Part shown: in pieces, positions 33,850 through 43,480 of the stretch
Layout: the number at the start of each line of letters is the position of its first letter
How positions within the stretch are numbered: the first letter of the stretch is position 1
Assembly (NCBI RefSeq): GCF_017303375.1
Contig: NZ_JAFKOH010000005.1
Location: 186,001-250,000 of the forward strand
DNA: 64,000 nt
Source: Bacillus sp. NTK074B
Lineage (GTDB): Bacteria > Bacillota > Bacilli > Bacillales > Bacillaceae_B
Direction of reading: 5' to 3'
The notes under the pieces: model-generated
What the model saw: only the letters and a program-made list of their open reading frames with translations
The model's database searches: none
What the model was told of the DNA's origin: nothing
Program-made: the position numbers and the translations under genes

Positions 33850-33913
33850 ATTCAAATACCCGTTTGAATATAGTATAAAAGAATGCATAAAAATGTTCAA
33901 ATATTCTTTTGAG
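33850..33913 (-). promoter_or_regulatory. cad promoter with CadC operators
   Basis: Minus-strand -35 TTGAAC and -10 TATACT with 17-nt spacing (33872-33900). A palindrome ATTCAAA-N6-TTTGAAT (33850-33869) overlaps the start region, and a weaker TTCAAATATT...TTTGAG site (33896-33913) covers the -35. Both resemble the CadC operator of pI258. Confidence 0.75.
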
Positions 33914-34043
33914 TGTTTTCTATTTCTCTCTAAATTATTCAAAATAAGCGTTGACTGGTTGGGTTTTTTCTCCAAAGAATTAAAAAAAAGCCCCGAAATC
34001 AGTAAAGGGTTCCGTTTTCGAGTACAAAAACTTGATTGCACGT

Positions 34044-34090
34044 AAATCAGCAGTCCAATTCGCAACTGAATTCGACTGCTGATTTTTGTT
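34044..34090. repeat. Stem-loop in the gene-free 33914-34690 region
   Basis: Perfect 12-bp stem AAATCAGCAGTC / GACTGCTGATTT with an 18-nt loop, followed by TTTTG on the plus strand. No gene was found to its left on the plus strand, so it is an orphan terminator or repeat. Confidence 0.5.
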
Positions 34091-34389
34091 GATATATCCA
34101 GATTTTTAATCAGTGTACAGGAGTATGTACCCGAATTCGCATTCCTTTTAGCAAGGTGACAGAAGTTATTGTCAGCATGCTGATGTGAGTGCGAATGGCT
34201 ATGCGAGGTATCTTAAAAATGGCATACAGATTTCCGGAAATTTTTGTTATATTGGCAGCGAGACTTATTTAACTAACAGGACATTTTTTTAAATCATTAT
34301 GTTTTTAGATTTTGGAGGAAATGATGTTTGTTAAAGTAAACCTGCAATGAAGCATACTGCTTAGTTAATCCCATTTTGGGGCAGATTAA

Positions 34390-34574
34390 TAAGCGGAGAA
34401 ATTCCGTCTAAGGCAGCTGGAGGAGGGTTAAAACGCTTAAATAAGCGGAGAAGTTCCGCTTAACGGCTCAATATGGAACAATATTCAACGGATATTTTTC
34501 AATAAGCGGAAAAACTCCGGCTAATATTCGTGAAATAGCTGCAATTTCTGATTTAAGCGGAATTATTCCGCTAA
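34390..34574. repeat. Array of four 21-nt palindromes
   Basis: Four 21-nt copies of TAAGCGGA-N5-TCCGCTTA at 34390-34410, 34442-34462 (perfect arms), 34503-34523 and 34554-34574; starts are 52, 61 and 51 nt apart. Arms vary by one or two bases; spacers are not alike, so this is not CRISPR. The surrounding 33914-34640 holds no supported gene. Confidence 0.8.
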
Positions 34575-34642
34575 TTTTTAAACGCCAGGGAAACGGCTCT
34601 CCTTATTCAACATAAGGGTGCTGATCTTTAATAAAGAATGAT

Positions 34643-34682
34643 AAAAAAAGGCTCAAAGCATAATGGCTGAGAGCTTTTTTAG
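34643..34682 (-). terminator. Terminator of the 109-aa membrane protein gene
   Basis: Hairpin of AAAAGCTCTCAGCC...GGCTCAAAGC type, with T6-7 on the minus strand exit. Confidence 0.6.
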
Positions 34683-34690
34683 AAAACATA

Positions 34691-35020
34691 TTAATTTTGT
34701 TGAAGCTTTTTACGACTGCGCTTCATGGAGAGGTCGAGGGTAATCCAGAATACCACTGATATAATGGCGAAGATGGCGATGGCAAAGTAGATCTCTTCTG
34801 TTTTCCATTCTAATCGCGGAATAAAGAGGCCCAATACACCTGATACTATGTAGTAGCCGCCAATCAGCTGAAGGTAAAACCGCCCGGTATGCGACTGTAC
34901 ATTTTCAAGATAGCCTTTTCCTGCTTTTCCGAAGAAAATGGCTATTCCTCTTATAATGATATATACCGAAAAGGCAATGATAAGGGCTACTACAAACTGT
35001 TGATTGAAGACGTCTGCCAT
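34691..35020 (-). CDS. Hypothetical three-helix membrane protein
   Basis: 109 residues with hydrophobic helices at about 10-30, 48-68 and 76-98, and a basic tail KRSRKKLQQN, so the C-terminus is probably cytoplasmic. ATG 35020 follows AAAGGAGAA; the longer reading to 35038 contains that ribosome site. No family recognised. Stands alone between the palindrome array and the CNNM/CBS gene. Confidence 0.7.
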   Translation of the reverse strand: MADVFNQQFVVALIIAFSVYIIIRGIAIFFGKAGKGYLENVQSHTGRFYLQLIGGYYIVSGVLGLFIPRLEWKTEEIYFAIAIFAIISVVFWITLDLSMKRSRKKLQQN

Positions 35021-35246
35021 AATCGTTCTCCTTTCCAATTATCAAACGATAACAAATCCAAAATAATTGTATTGTTCGTTCTTTTTCTCTATGATGAAAT
35101 CATGAAACGGATGTCCTGATCATTCATTATATTTTAGAATAACCGAATGACCGCCACATTGCAATTGCTATAGTAGCTGATCAAACTAAGCATCAAAAGG
35201 CTGATCAGGGTCAAAACCCTTCACCCTTTAAATTTACCCTTTATTC

Positions 35247-35304
35247 AGGAGGTGACTGAAGCAGAAGAAAGGAATTCCTCTTTCTTTATGACTTCTATCC
35301 ATTG
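35247..35304 (+). promoter_or_regulatory. Unusual translation-initiation region: SD, hairpin, TTG
   Basis: A strong AGGAGG (35247-35252) lies 49 nt before the only plausible start, TTG 35302; an in-frame TGA at 35257 excludes an upstream start. Between them a hairpin can form (GAAG 35258-35261 with CTTC 35292-35295; AAGAAAG with CTTTCTT inside). Folding would leave about 11 nt between SD and TTG. Confidence 0.45.
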
Positions 35305-36627
35305 GACATTTTATTTAATTTATTCCTTGTTGCATTACTCATCGGGCTGACTGCATTCTTCGTGGCTTCTGAATTTGCCATCGTCAAGGTGAGAAGTTCG
35401 AGAATTGATCAGTTGGTCGCGGAAGGAAATCAAACAGCCGTTGCGGCGAAAAAGGTCATTTCCCACCTGGACGAGTATCTGTCTGCCTGTCAGCTGGGGA
35501 TTACCATTACCTCCCTTGGACTTGGGTGGTTAGGGGAACCGACCATTGAAACCCTGCTTCACCCGGTATTTGAAAAAATTGATTTAAATCCATCCATCGC
35601 CAGCATCATTTCATTCGCATTGGCTTTTTCTGTCATTACCTTCTTGCATGTGGTTATAGGTGAATTGGCTCCGAAGACATTTGCCATTCAGAAGGCAGAA
35701 AAAGTCACCTTGTTATTTGCCAAACCGTTGATCTGGTTTTACAGGATAGCTTATCCATTTATTTGGACCTTGAACAGTTCGGCACGCGTGTTTACCGGGA
35801 TGTTCGGATTAAAACCGGCTTCAGAGCATGAAATCGCCCATTCCGAAGAAGAACTCAGAATCATTCTTTCCGACAGCTACAAAAGCGGTGAAATTAATTC
35901 ATCCGAATTCAAGTATGTGAATAAGATATTTGAATTTGACGAGCGGATTGCGAAGGAAATCATGGTCCCCCGTACAAACATTGTGACTCTTTCCGCAGAA
36001 TCATCCATTGACGAAGTATTATCAGTCATTAAAGAGGAACGGTATACGAGGTACCCTGTCGTGGACGGAGATAAAGATAATATCCTCGGGATCGTGAATG
36101 TGAAAGAACTGTTGACGACACTCGTGAATCACAAAAGTGAACATGAAAATATCACTTCTTTCATCAAACCTGTCATCCGTGTGATTGAAACGATTCCCAT
36201 TCAGGCACTGCTCGTCAAGTTGCAAAAGGAGCGTGCCCCCATGGCTGTTCTCCTTGATGAATATGGCGGGACGGCCGGCCTCGTTACAGTTGAAGACATC
36301 ATTGAGGAAATTGTCGGCGAAATCAGGGATGAATTTGATATCGACGAGATACCTGAAGTCCAAAAAGTGAAAGATGACCACTATATTTTTGATGCCGTCA
36401 TGCTTATCGAGGATGTGAATGACCTTCTTGGGATCTCAATTGAAGAAGAAGAAGTCGATACCATCGGGGGCTGGTTCCTAACCCAGAAGTATGAAGTCAA
36501 GCCGGAAGATAAGATTGAGGAACAGGGCTATTGCTTTAAGGTCAAGGAAATCGATGGACATCATATTCAATATCTGGAAGTAGCAAAAATGAATAGCACC
36601 AAAAATAAAACGAACGGGTCGGATTAA
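35302..36627 (+). CDS. CNNM/CBS-domain transporter family protein (hemolysin C / CorC-like)
   Basis: 441 residues: CNNM (DUF21) membrane domain (1-190: [46 protein letters not shown]), CBS pair (about 210-330: [82 protein letters not shown]), and CorC_HlyC domain (about 345-430). Bacterial homologues take part in Mg2+ efflux or homeostasis (MpfA/YhdP, YugS). TTG start, see initiation-region entry. Terminator at 36609. Confidence 0.93.
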   Translation: MDILFNLFLVALLIGLTAFFVASEFAIVKVRSSRIDQLVAEGNQTAVAAKKVISHLDEYLSACQLGITITSLGLGWLGEPTIETLLHPVFEKIDLNPSIASIISFALAFSVITFLHVVIGELAPKTFAIQKAEKVTLLFAKPLIWFYRIAYPFIWTLNSSARVFTGMFGLKPASEHEIAHSEEELRIILSDSYKSGEINSSEFKYVNKIFEFDERIAKEIMVPRTNIVTLSAESSIDEVLSVIKEERYTRYPVVDGDKDNILGIVNVKELLTTLVNHKSEHENITSFIKPVIRVIETIPIQALLVKLQKERAPMAVLLDEYGGTAGLVTVEDIIEEIVGEIRDEFDIDEIPEVQKVKDDHYIFDAVMLIEDVNDLLGISIEEEEVDTIGGWFLTQKYEVKPEDKIEEQGYCFKVKEIDGHHIQYLEVAKMNSTKNKTNGSD

Positions 36628-36643
36628 CGCCCGTTCGTTTTTT
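36609..36643 (+). terminator. Terminator of the CNNM/CBS gene
   Basis: Stem AACGAACGGG / CCCGTTCGTT then TTTTTT; the left arm overlaps the end of the coding region. Confidence 0.85.
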
Positions 36644-36820
36644 ACATAGAAATTGGACAACTCCATCACTCTTTAATAAAAGCACGCGCATAGTCAATGC
36701 GGCTGCCTTTTCATTTCCCCCCCTTTCCATCCACTGGTCCATATGGTTAATACAATTTCACATAGAATAAATCCTTTCGTTATTGGAAAAATAACTGCAA
36801 ACATGTATAAGAGGTGAATT

Positions 36821-38107
36821 ATGACTAGCATCATCATTGGATTAATCCTGCTTATGGTTTTAGCGTATCTCGGCTGGTCGATCATCTGGATCGCTCCTTT
36901 AGTTGCAGGTATAGTGGCGCTAATGAGTGGTCTCGATCTGCTCCCGGCCTATACAGAAACCTATATGACCGGATTTGTAAACTTTGCTAAAGAATGGTTC
37001 CCTGTCTTCCTCTTCGGGGCCATTTTCGGAAAATTGATGGAGGATGTAGGAGCCGCTCAGTCCGTCGCTTATACAATCACCAATATCATCGGAAAAGACA
37101 GGGCCATCCTCGGTGTTCTCATTGCAGCTGCTGTATTGACTTACGGCGGTGTAAGCTTATTCGTAGTGGTATTTGCCATCTATCCATTAGCGATTGCCAT
37201 GTTCAGAGAAGCAGACATCACTCGCAAACTGCTTCCTCCCACCTTTGTGTTAGGGGCATTTACCTTTACGATGACAGCCATTCCGGGAACACCCCAGATC
37301 CAGAACCTGATTCCCATCGATTATTTCAAAACATCCCCAACCGCAGCCCCCATTATTGGGACCGTAGCTGGATTAATCATGGCGGTCGGGGGGTACTTTT
37401 ACTTAAGATGGCGTCAAAAGCAATTTACAAGTAAGGAGGATCGGTTCACTGAGCCGAAAGGCGGTAATGACGTGAAGGAGATCAAAGAATCTGAACTACC
37501 TAACTTCTATCTATCGTTTCTCCCCCTTGTCATTGTCGTCGTGACATTGAATGTATTTAAGTGGAACATTTTGACTTCCCTGCTGGTCGGAATACTTTCG
37601 ATCCTGATCATTAATTTGAAGCACTTCAAAAAATTCATCCCTGCCATTAATGGAGGTGCAAAAGGATCCGTTATGGCCGTAATCAACACTAGTGCCGCAG
37701 TAGGATTCGGAGCAGTCGTTACGGCCGCTCCCGGTTTCAAGACATTAACGAAACTGATACTCGGGATCAAAGGCAATCCGGTCATATCAGAAGCCATTGC
37801 AGTACAGACGTTGGCCGCCATTACTGGTTCGGCATCTGGAGGAATGGGTATTGCCCTGGAAGCATTGGGTGATAAATATTATGAGTTATCCCAAACAAGT
37901 GGTATAAGTGCCGAGGCATTCCATAGAATTGCTTCCGTCTCTTCCGGAGCATCCATCCTTCCTCATAATGGTGCTCTCCTGACACTATTTGCGGTAACTG
38001 GGCTTACTCACAAGGATTCATATTTAGATGTTGCCGTTGTCGGACTCCTGATTCCGACAATTGCTGAAGTCGTCTCAATCATTCTAGCCAACATGGGAAT
38101 TTATTAA
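36821..38107 (+). CDS. GntP-family permease (probable 3-hydroxybutyrate/organic-acid uptake)
   Basis: 428 residues, about 12 helices, GntP/gluconate:H+ symporter superfamily: FGAIFGKLMEDVGAAQSVAYTI, GGVSLFVVVFAIYPLAI, ASVSSGASILPHNGALLTLFAVTGL. B. subtilis YxjC, next to the hydroxybutyrate dehydrogenase YxjF, is the same family. The next gene 18 nt downstream is that dehydrogenase, so the substrate is likely 3-hydroxybutyrate. ATG 36821 follows AGAGGTG. Confidence 0.87.
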   Translation: MTSIIIGLILLMVLAYLGWSIIWIAPLVAGIVALMSGLDLLPAYTETYMTGFVNFAKEWFPVFLFGAIFGKLMEDVGAAQSVAYTITNIIGKDRAILGVLIAAAVLTYGGVSLFVVVFAIYPLAIAMFREADITRKLLPPTFVLGAFTFTMTAIPGTPQIQNLIPIDYFKTSPTAAPIIGTVAGLIMAVGGYFYLRWRQKQFTSKEDRFTEPKGGNDVKEIKESELPNFYLSFLPLVIVVVTLNVFKWNILTSLLVGILSILIINLKHFKKFIPAINGGAKGSVMAVINTSAAVGFGAVVTAAPGFKTLTKLILGIKGNPVISEAIAVQTLAAITGSASGGMGIALEALGDKYYELSQTSGISAEAFHRIASVSSGASILPHNGALLTLFAVTGLTHKDSYLDVAVVGLLIPTIAEVVSIILANMGIY

Positions 38108-38125
38108 TTAGAGGAGGAAAATGAA

Positions 38126-38902
38126 ATGGTCAATGACAAAGTAGTCTTTATTACAGGAGCTGCAAGAGGGATCGGATATGAAATCGGGGAACATTTCGCA
38201 CAAAATGGCGCAAAGGTTGTCCTTTCAGATATCAACCAGGAAGGACTCGATGAAGCGGTAGATGAACTAAAGAGCCGGGGGTTCGACTGCCTTGGAGTGA
38301 AATGTGACGTAACCAGTGAAGAAGAAGTAAAGGCAGGAATCGATAAAACGGTTGAACATTACGGAAGAATCGATGTTCTAATCAACAATGCGGGACTTCA
38401 ACATGTTGCTCCCATTGAAGATTTCCCTATTGAAAAATTTGAGCTATTAATCAAAATTATGCTGATCGCTCCTTTCATCGCAACAAAATTTGCTTTTCCA
38501 CATATGAAAAAACAAAAATTCGGGCGCATCATCAATATGGCTTCCATTAACGGGTTAATCGGTTTTGCAGGAAAAGCTGCTTACAACAGTGCCAAACATG
38601 GAGTCATCGGGTTGACGAAAGTCTCCGCTCTCGAAGGTGCAGAACATGGGATCACGGTGAACGCCATGTGTCCGGGATACGTGGATACTCCCCTTGTCCG
38701 TAACCAGTTGAAGGATATTTCAACTACCCGCGGAGTAGAACTTGAAAAAGTATTGGAGGACGTCATTTACCCACTCGTACCTCAAAAAAGATTACTCTCA
38801 GTAGAAGAAATTGCGGATTATACCATCTTCCTTTCCAGTGACAAAGCGAAGGGTGTAACCGGTCAAGCCGTGGTCCTTGATGGAGGGTATACGGCTCAAT
38901 AA
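38126..38902 (+). CDS. bdhA: 3-hydroxybutyrate dehydrogenase (SDR)
   Basis: 258 residues, classical SDR: cofactor motif TGAARGIG, Asp (VLSDIN) favouring NAD, NNAG, catalytic Ser (NMASINGLIG), YNSAK with Tyr and Lys. The segments LQHVAPIEDFP and CPGYVDTPLVRNQ are diagnostic for D-3-hydroxybutyrate dehydrogenases, which interconvert 3-hydroxybutyrate and acetoacetate. SD GAGGAGG, ATG 38126. Forms an operon with the GntP permease; no CoA-transferase (scoAB) genes are beside it. Confidence 0.92.
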   Translation: MVNDKVVFITGAARGIGYEIGEHFAQNGAKVVLSDINQEGLDEAVDELKSRGFDCLGVKCDVTSEEEVKAGIDKTVEHYGRIDVLINNAGLQHVAPIEDFPIEKFELLIKIMLIAPFIATKFAFPHMKKQKFGRIINMASINGLIGFAGKAAYNSAKHGVIGLTKVSALEGAEHGITVNAMCPGYVDTPLVRNQLKDISTTRGVELEKVLEDVIYPLVPQKRLLSVEEIADYTIFLSSDKAKGVTGQAVVLDGGYTAQ

Positions 38903-38910
38903 AACATCAT

Positions 38911-38944
38911 AAAGAATCGGATCAGGATCCTGATCCGATTCTTT
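38911..38944. terminator. Bidirectional terminator between bdhA and the SLC13 gene
   Basis: Perfect 34-nt palindrome (17-bp arms beginning AAAGAATCGGATCAGGA) between convergent stops. Confidence 0.75.
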
Positions 38945-38946
38945 AT

Positions 38947-40554
38947 TTACTTCAAATTATCAGGAAAGACGCCCAGGTCCACTCCCCACACAACTGGCAT
39001 GAAAACATAAATCAAGAGAGTGATAAACACAATACTGATAAGATTCAACCATACTCCCGCTTTGACCATGTCCCCCATCTTTATATAACCCGATCCGAAT
39101 ACCACTGCATTCGGCGGTGTGGCAACCGGCAGCATGAATGCACAGGAAGCAGCGAGACCTGCGGCCACCATCAGACTATACGGATGAACATCCAAGGCAC
39201 CAGCCAGGGCTGCCATAATGGGAAACATCATCGTGGCTGTCGCCGTATTGGACGTGATTTCAGTCAAGAAAATAACAAATGCCGTTACAGCAACAAGGAT
39301 GATGATAAACGATATTCCGTCAAGTACCGTCAATTGCTTCCCAATCCATTCAGCGAGGCCCGTCTCCTTAAAGCCTTTGGCAATGGCAAGGCCTCCGCCA
39401 AATAAAAGCAGGATACCCCAGGGGAGCTTCTTGGCATCTTCCCAATTCATCAGCCTTGACTGCTTTCTTCCAGGAAGCAGGAAAAGGATGAGTGCCCCTG
39501 TAATGGCAATGATCGTATCATCCAGGGATGGAATCCATTCATTCAGTAGAAACGAGCGTGTGATCCAGCATAATGCTGTGGCAACAAAGACTGTCAAAAC
39601 AAGCTTTTCTTCGAAAGAAATCCTTCCAAGAGAGTGATTTTCCTTCTCCACGATCTCCCTGCCTCCAGGAAGCTCCTTTATTTTCAGCGGGAAGGCTACT
39701 TTGATGAGATACCACCAAGTAATCATGAGAAGGATGGCCGCTAGAGGGACCCCGAAGAGCATCCACTTCGCAAATGAAAAATCAATTCCATACAGCTGTT
39801 TGATCACTGCAGCAAATATCGTATTGGGAGGCGTCCCGATTAGGGTTCCCAATCCTCCGATCGATGCACTATAGGCAATCCCGAGCATGATGACTTTACT
39901 GAAATGTCCCGTCCTTTTCGCTCCTTCCTTCTGTAAACTTTCATTCACTTGGTAAACTACGGCAGTTCCGATCGGCAGCATCATCATGGCCGTTGCCGTG
40001 TTGGAGATCCACATGGAAAGGAATCCTGTCGCGAGCATAAACCCAAGGACAATCCGTTCTGTACTTGTGCCGATCAATAAGATGATGTTCATGGCGATTC
40101 GCTTATGTAAATTCCACTTTTCCATGGCGATAGCAATAATGAATCCACCCATAAACAAAAAGATCGTTCCATCTCCATATGCAGACGTCACCTCTTGGGA
40201 CTCGAGAGCACCGGTAACCGGGAACAAAATGATTGGCAGAAGAGATGTAGCCGGTATCGGTATTGCCTCCGTAATCCACCATACCGCTATCCAAACTGTT
40301 CCAGCAAGGACAGCCACGGCTTCACCCGAAAGCCCTTCCGGAGAAAAAAACATCAGGATGAGTAAGAATAATAGCGGTCCTAAAACAAACCCGATCTTTT
40401 GTCTCGGATTCGCAGCGGGCTCAGGTTTTCGTTCCGTTTGCATAGTGCCCTGTACTGGAATGGATGTATGACCCGAGCTGAAGAATTGGAGAGTATCCTT
40501 TACATCACGGTTCCATCCCCAAAGCGTTCCCCATACACTTTTCATCATTTGCAT
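38947..40554 (-). CDS. SLC13/DASS-family sodium:dicarboxylate (anion) symporter
   Basis: About 535 residues with the SNT signatures: first half LGIAYSASIGGLGTLIGTPPNTIF, second half FLTEITSNTATATMMFPIMAAL and ASCAFMLPVATPPNAVVFGSGYI, the classical SLC13 pattern. Imports succinate, malate or related anions with Na+. The start is set at ATG 40554 because AAGGGGGA lies 7 nt upstream; the longer reading to 40578 spans that site. The N-terminal 60 residues are hydrophilic, longer than usual. Confidence 0.9.
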   Translation of the reverse strand: MQMMKSVWGTLWGWNRDVKDTLQFFSSGHTSIPVQGTMQTERKPEPAANPRQKIGFVLGPLLFLLILMFFSPEGLSGEAVAVLAGTVWIAVWWITEAIPIPATSLLPIILFPVTGALESQEVTSAYGDGTIFLFMGGFIIAIAMEKWNLHKRIAMNIILLIGTSTERIVLGFMLATGFLSMWISNTATAMMMLPIGTAVVYQVNESLQKEGAKRTGHFSKVIMLGIAYSASIGGLGTLIGTPPNTIFAAVIKQLYGIDFSFAKWMLFGVPLAAILLMITWWYLIKVAFPLKIKELPGGREIVEKENHSLGRISFEEKLVLTVFVATALCWITRSFLLNEWIPSLDDTIIAITGALILFLLPGRKQSRLMNWEDAKKLPWGILLLFGGGLAIAKGFKETGLAEWIGKQLTVLDGISFIIILVAVTAFVIFLTEITSNTATATMMFPIMAALAGALDVHPYSLMVAAGLAASCAFMLPVATPPNAVVFGSGYIKMGDMVKAGVWLNLISIVFITLLIYVFMPVVWGVDLGVFPDNLK

Positions 40555-40743
40555 ATACCATTCCCCCTTGCATGTCATACAAGACCATACCCATTGACGA
40601 AAGTGTCATAAACAATAGCGAACCATAATCTGTAAGAATTTTCGAGAAAAGATCACAAATGAAAAAAGCACCATTTCATCATGGAACATTTCATTGTAAA
40701 ATAATGTTAGATGAATACGGCGGTTTTTATAAAAGGAGAAACG

Positions 40744-41373
40744 ATGAAAATCTACTGGCAAATAAACTATTTTGTAATCGGTTTACTCATTTTCAGCTAT
40801 GGGATCAGCATGTCCATTAAAGTGAAATACTTAGGTATCCATCCATGGGACGTATTAAATATCGCCATGTTCCAAAAGTTCGGGTTAACCATCGGAACGT
40901 GGAATATTATCGTAGGGGCCATGCTCGTTTCAGCCACGTTTATATTAAAAGGAAAATATATTCAAATTGGTACAATCCTAAATGGAATACTTGTCGGGAT
41001 GCTGGTGGACTTTTTTCTCTTTTACGATCTTCTTCCTCCACAAACAGGTCTCGTTACGGATATCGCTATTTTACTATCAGCCATTTTATTAATGGGGATT
41101 GGGGGAGGTCTATATTCTGCTGTTCATCTTGGAACCGGCCCACGGGACGGATTTATGCTCACCATTTCAGATTTAACCGGTCTTTCCATCAGCAGGGTCC
41201 GGATCATCTGCGAGTGTTCCGTATTACTGATCGGCCTCTTCCTTTCTGGACCGGTCTTCATTTTTACCTTTATCTATACATTCATTCAAAGCCCTATCTT
41301 TCAAAAATCTTTTTTATTTTTCACAGACAGACTTCATACTCGATTTCCTAACCGAAGTAATATTACTATGTAA
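40744..41373 (+). CDS. YczE/YyaS/YitT-family integral membrane protein
   Basis: 209 residues, five or six helices: IGLLIFSYGISMSIKVKYLGIHPWDVLNIAMFQKFGLTIGTWNIIVG, then GGGLYSAVHLGTGPRDGFMLTISDLTG, both characteristic of YczE-type proteins. B. subtilis YczE influences surfactin and bacillaene production; mechanism unknown. AAAGGAG stands 6 nt before ATG 40744, so the longer reading from 40711 is rejected. Confidence 0.85.
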   Translation: MKIYWQINYFVIGLLIFSYGISMSIKVKYLGIHPWDVLNIAMFQKFGLTIGTWNIIVGAMLVSATFILKGKYIQIGTILNGILVGMLVDFFLFYDLLPPQTGLVTDIAILLSAILLMGIGGGLYSAVHLGTGPRDGFMLTISDLTGLSISRVRIICECSVLLIGLFLSGPVFIFTFIYTFIQSPIFQKSFLFFTDRLHTRFPNRSNITM

Positions 41374-41376
41374 CCT

Positions 41377-41491
41377 GGAAAAGCGGAGGCGGCTGGCTCT
41401 GTGGCGACAAGCATAAGCCAAGTCACCCGGAATGGAGCGTTTTGCTGGTTGGGGGACTTACTTTATAACCAGCCCCAAGCCGCCGGAGACG
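41377..41491. repeat. Dispersed AAAAGCGGAG... intergenic repeat, copy 1
   Basis: Starts AAAAGCGGAGGCGGCTGG, contains GCGACAAGCATAAG and ends with the inverse GCCGCCGGAG. Related to the copies at 43481-43645. Bacillaceae genomes contain many such elements; no coding capacity. Confidence 0.7.
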
Positions 41492-41493
41492 GA

Positions 41494-41530
41494 TTAAAAA
41501 AGGACAGCCTGCCCTGGTGCAGGTTGTCCT
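41494..41530 (-). terminator. Terminator of the 114-aa hypothetical gene
   Basis: Stem AGGACAACCTGC / GCAGGCTGTCCT then T7 on the minus strand. Confidence 0.85.
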
Positions 41531-41543
41531 CTCCTTTTTTGAA

Positions 41544-41888
41544 TTATGACATCTCACATGCCACCAGTCCGTATCGCTGTTCAGGGTCCAGTTGTTTTAT
41601 AAATTGAAATAATTGCTGTACTTGTTCATCTTCCATTTCTTTTTTATAATATCCTTCCAACATTGAGAGCATTTCTCCCGGATACATCAGGCAGGTATGA
41701 CTTCCCCAGTCTGTCTGCCGCCCCTCTAACCGTTTATAATAGATATCATCCAATAGAGAGAAAAAGAGTTCATACCCCTTGGGAAAGAAAGGACTGATCC
41801 GTTTCGGGTAATTATGATTCCAGTCTCCCCCTTCATAATGAAACGACCGGTCCGTTAAATCTCCGATAAAGACTTCCACATCCGCCAT
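41544..41888 (-). CDS. Hypothetical soluble protein, 114 aa
   Basis: Acidic, aromatic-rich protein (MADVEVFIGDLTDRSFHYEGG, NYPKRISPFFPKGYELFFSLLDDIYYKRL, QLDPEQRYGLVACEMS) without transmembrane segments. ATG 41888 is behind GGAGGA. Followed by a strong terminator, and codon use resembles the neighbours, so it is likely real. No family recognised. Confidence 0.65.
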   Translation of the reverse strand: MADVEVFIGDLTDRSFHYEGGDWNHNYPKRISPFFPKGYELFFSLLDDIYYKRLEGRQTDWGSHTCLMYPGEMLSMLEGYYKKEMEDEQVQQLFQFIKQLDPEQRYGLVACEMS

Positions 41889-41952
41889 CCTATCTCCTCC
41901 TCATATTTCCTTATTATTATGTATAAACCCGTCCACCTTTTTTAGAACCTTT

Positions 41953-42001
41953 TAAAAAAAAGAAAGAGCCCCATCAGATTTCCACCTAATGAGGCTCTTT
42001 C
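41953..42001 (-). terminator. Terminator of spoVR
   Basis: Imperfect stem GAAAGAGCCTCATTAGG...CTGATGGGGCTCTTTC with T7 on the minus strand. Confidence 0.8.
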
Positions 42002-42005
42002 ACTG

Positions 42006-43418
42006 TTATAGATATTTGCGTTGTACACTTCTGCCATCATACGTAAATAACATATCGCGGTTCTCCACATATGTTTCAATATGGACCGGTCTTCCCCAGA
42101 GCTGATGCAGGTATGGTAATACCTTCTCTAAGTATTTTATATCAAGTTCAACATCTTCGAACCAGTGCTTGAGATAGAGCTCACCACTCTTCATATAATC
42201 CCCGTCATTCACGGTAATGTAAGGAAAGCCGCCATTCACCCTCATGCCGACGAGCTGATCCCGCACATGAGTCCATTCCTTATCGACAATTTTATAATCC
42301 TTCCCCTGTTTTTGGAACAAATACATATCTTCCCTCATCACCAGATCCTTTGTTAGGTAATTTCGCAAGAAGGAAATATCCGATTCGATTTCACGCACCT
42401 CGAACATTTTTTCACGACCGGAATTCGGTTTCACCCCACGTTTTTTCATCTCATCTGTAGGGTTATCAAAACGATCTTCAATATCTTCAAAAATTTTGAG
42501 CCCCAGATAATATGGATTAATCTGAGTACGGGAAGGCTGTACAACACCGGCATTCAGCTTAGCAAATTCGATTGACTCCCCGCTCGTCAAATCCATTTCC
42601 CGTATGATCCTCTGATGCCAATACGAAGCCCATCCCTCGTTCATGATCTTCGTTTCAAGCTGAGGCCAGAAGTACAACATCTCTTCCCGCATCATGGTCA
42701 AAATATCCCGCTGCCAATCCGACAGTTCTCTGCTGTATTGTTCAATGAAGAGAAGGATATCTTTCTCCGGCTGCGGCGGAAACTTCTTCTTCACCTTTTT
42801 CTTTTCCCTGCTCTTAGGCTTTTCGTCCAGAGACCATAGATCATCATAAGGGGATGCATGGCTCACTTCTTCCTCTTCCCACTCTACATCATCCATTGTC
42901 CATGAAAGCTTCGGACGCATCAGGGATGGATCAATATGCTCATCCACGGCAAGAACCGCATCAAGGAAATTCTCGACTTCCTGTTTTCCATGTTCGATCT
43001 CATATCTGCGTACCCGTTCAGCAGTCGCCGCCATGCTTTCCACCATATCACGTTTCGTATTCTGGAAACGGACATTATTCTTAAAGAAATCACAATGAGC
43101 CAGCACGTGAGCCACAATCAACTTATTTTGAATAAGTGAATTTGAATCCAGCAAAAACGCATAACAAGGATCTGAATTGATCACAAGCTCATAAATCTTA
43201 CTCAATCCCAAATCATATTGAAGCTTCATCTTATGGAACTGTTTCCCAAAACTCCAATGAGAAAACCGGGTCGGCATTCCATAAGCACCGAATGTATAAA
43301 TAATTTCAGCAGGACAAATCTCATATCGCATAGGATAAAAATCAAGACCAAACCCGACTGCAATCTCCGTAATCTCACCTATCGCATTCTGTAACTGCTT
43401 CTGTTCCTCTAAATTCAT
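42006..43418 (-). CDS. spoVR: Stage V sporulation protein R
   Basis: 470 residues, as in B. subtilis (468). SpoVR acts in spore cortex formation; it has no known catalytic activity. Signature stretches: [81 protein letters not shown] 549-codon reading to 43655 exists, but its first 79 codons run through a non-coding repeat; ATG 43418 with AGGGGG 6 nt upstream is the start. Confidence 0.95.
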   Translation of the reverse strand: MNLEEQKQLQNAIGEITEIAVGFGLDFYPMRYEICPAEIIYTFGAYGMPTRFSHWSFGKQFHKMKLQYDLGLSKIYELVINSDPCYAFLLDSNSLIQNKLIVAHVLAHCDFFKNNVRFQNTKRDMVESMAATAERVRRYEIEHGKQEVENFLDAVLAVDEHIDPSLMRPKLSWTMDDVEWEEEEVSHASPYDDLWSLDEKPKSREKKKVKKKFPPQPEKDILLFIEQYSRELSDWQRDILTMMREEMLYFWPQLETKIMNEGWASYWHQRIIREMDLTSGESIEFAKLNAGVVQPSRTQINPYYLGLKIFEDIEDRFDNPTDEMKKRGVKPNSGREKMFEVREIESDISFLRNYLTKDLVMREDMYLFQKQGKDYKIVDKEWTHVRDQLVGMRVNGGFPYITVNDGDYMKSGELYLKHWFEDVELDIKYLEKVLPYLHQLWGRPVHIETYVENRDMLFTYDGRSVQRKYL

Positions 43419-43480
43419 TTTCATCCCCCTCTGTATACTCTTATCTAAATGTATGAAGAGAAAGGGGATTTGATGAGAAA

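Noticed and set aside
34321..34350. Nine-codon ORF (MMFVKVNLQ) behind GGAGGA in the gene-free region
   Set aside because: SD-like sequence is good, but the peptide is too short, with no downstream gene to regulate and no terminator; chance cannot be excluded.
34390..34574. CRISPR array
   Set aside because: Repeats are only 21-nt imperfect palindromes, few in number, with variable arms; no cas genes nearby.
35128..35246. Mg2+ (M-box) or Mn2+ (yybP-ykoY) riboswitch before the CNNM gene
   Set aside because: Expected for the family, but none of the conserved core segments could be found.
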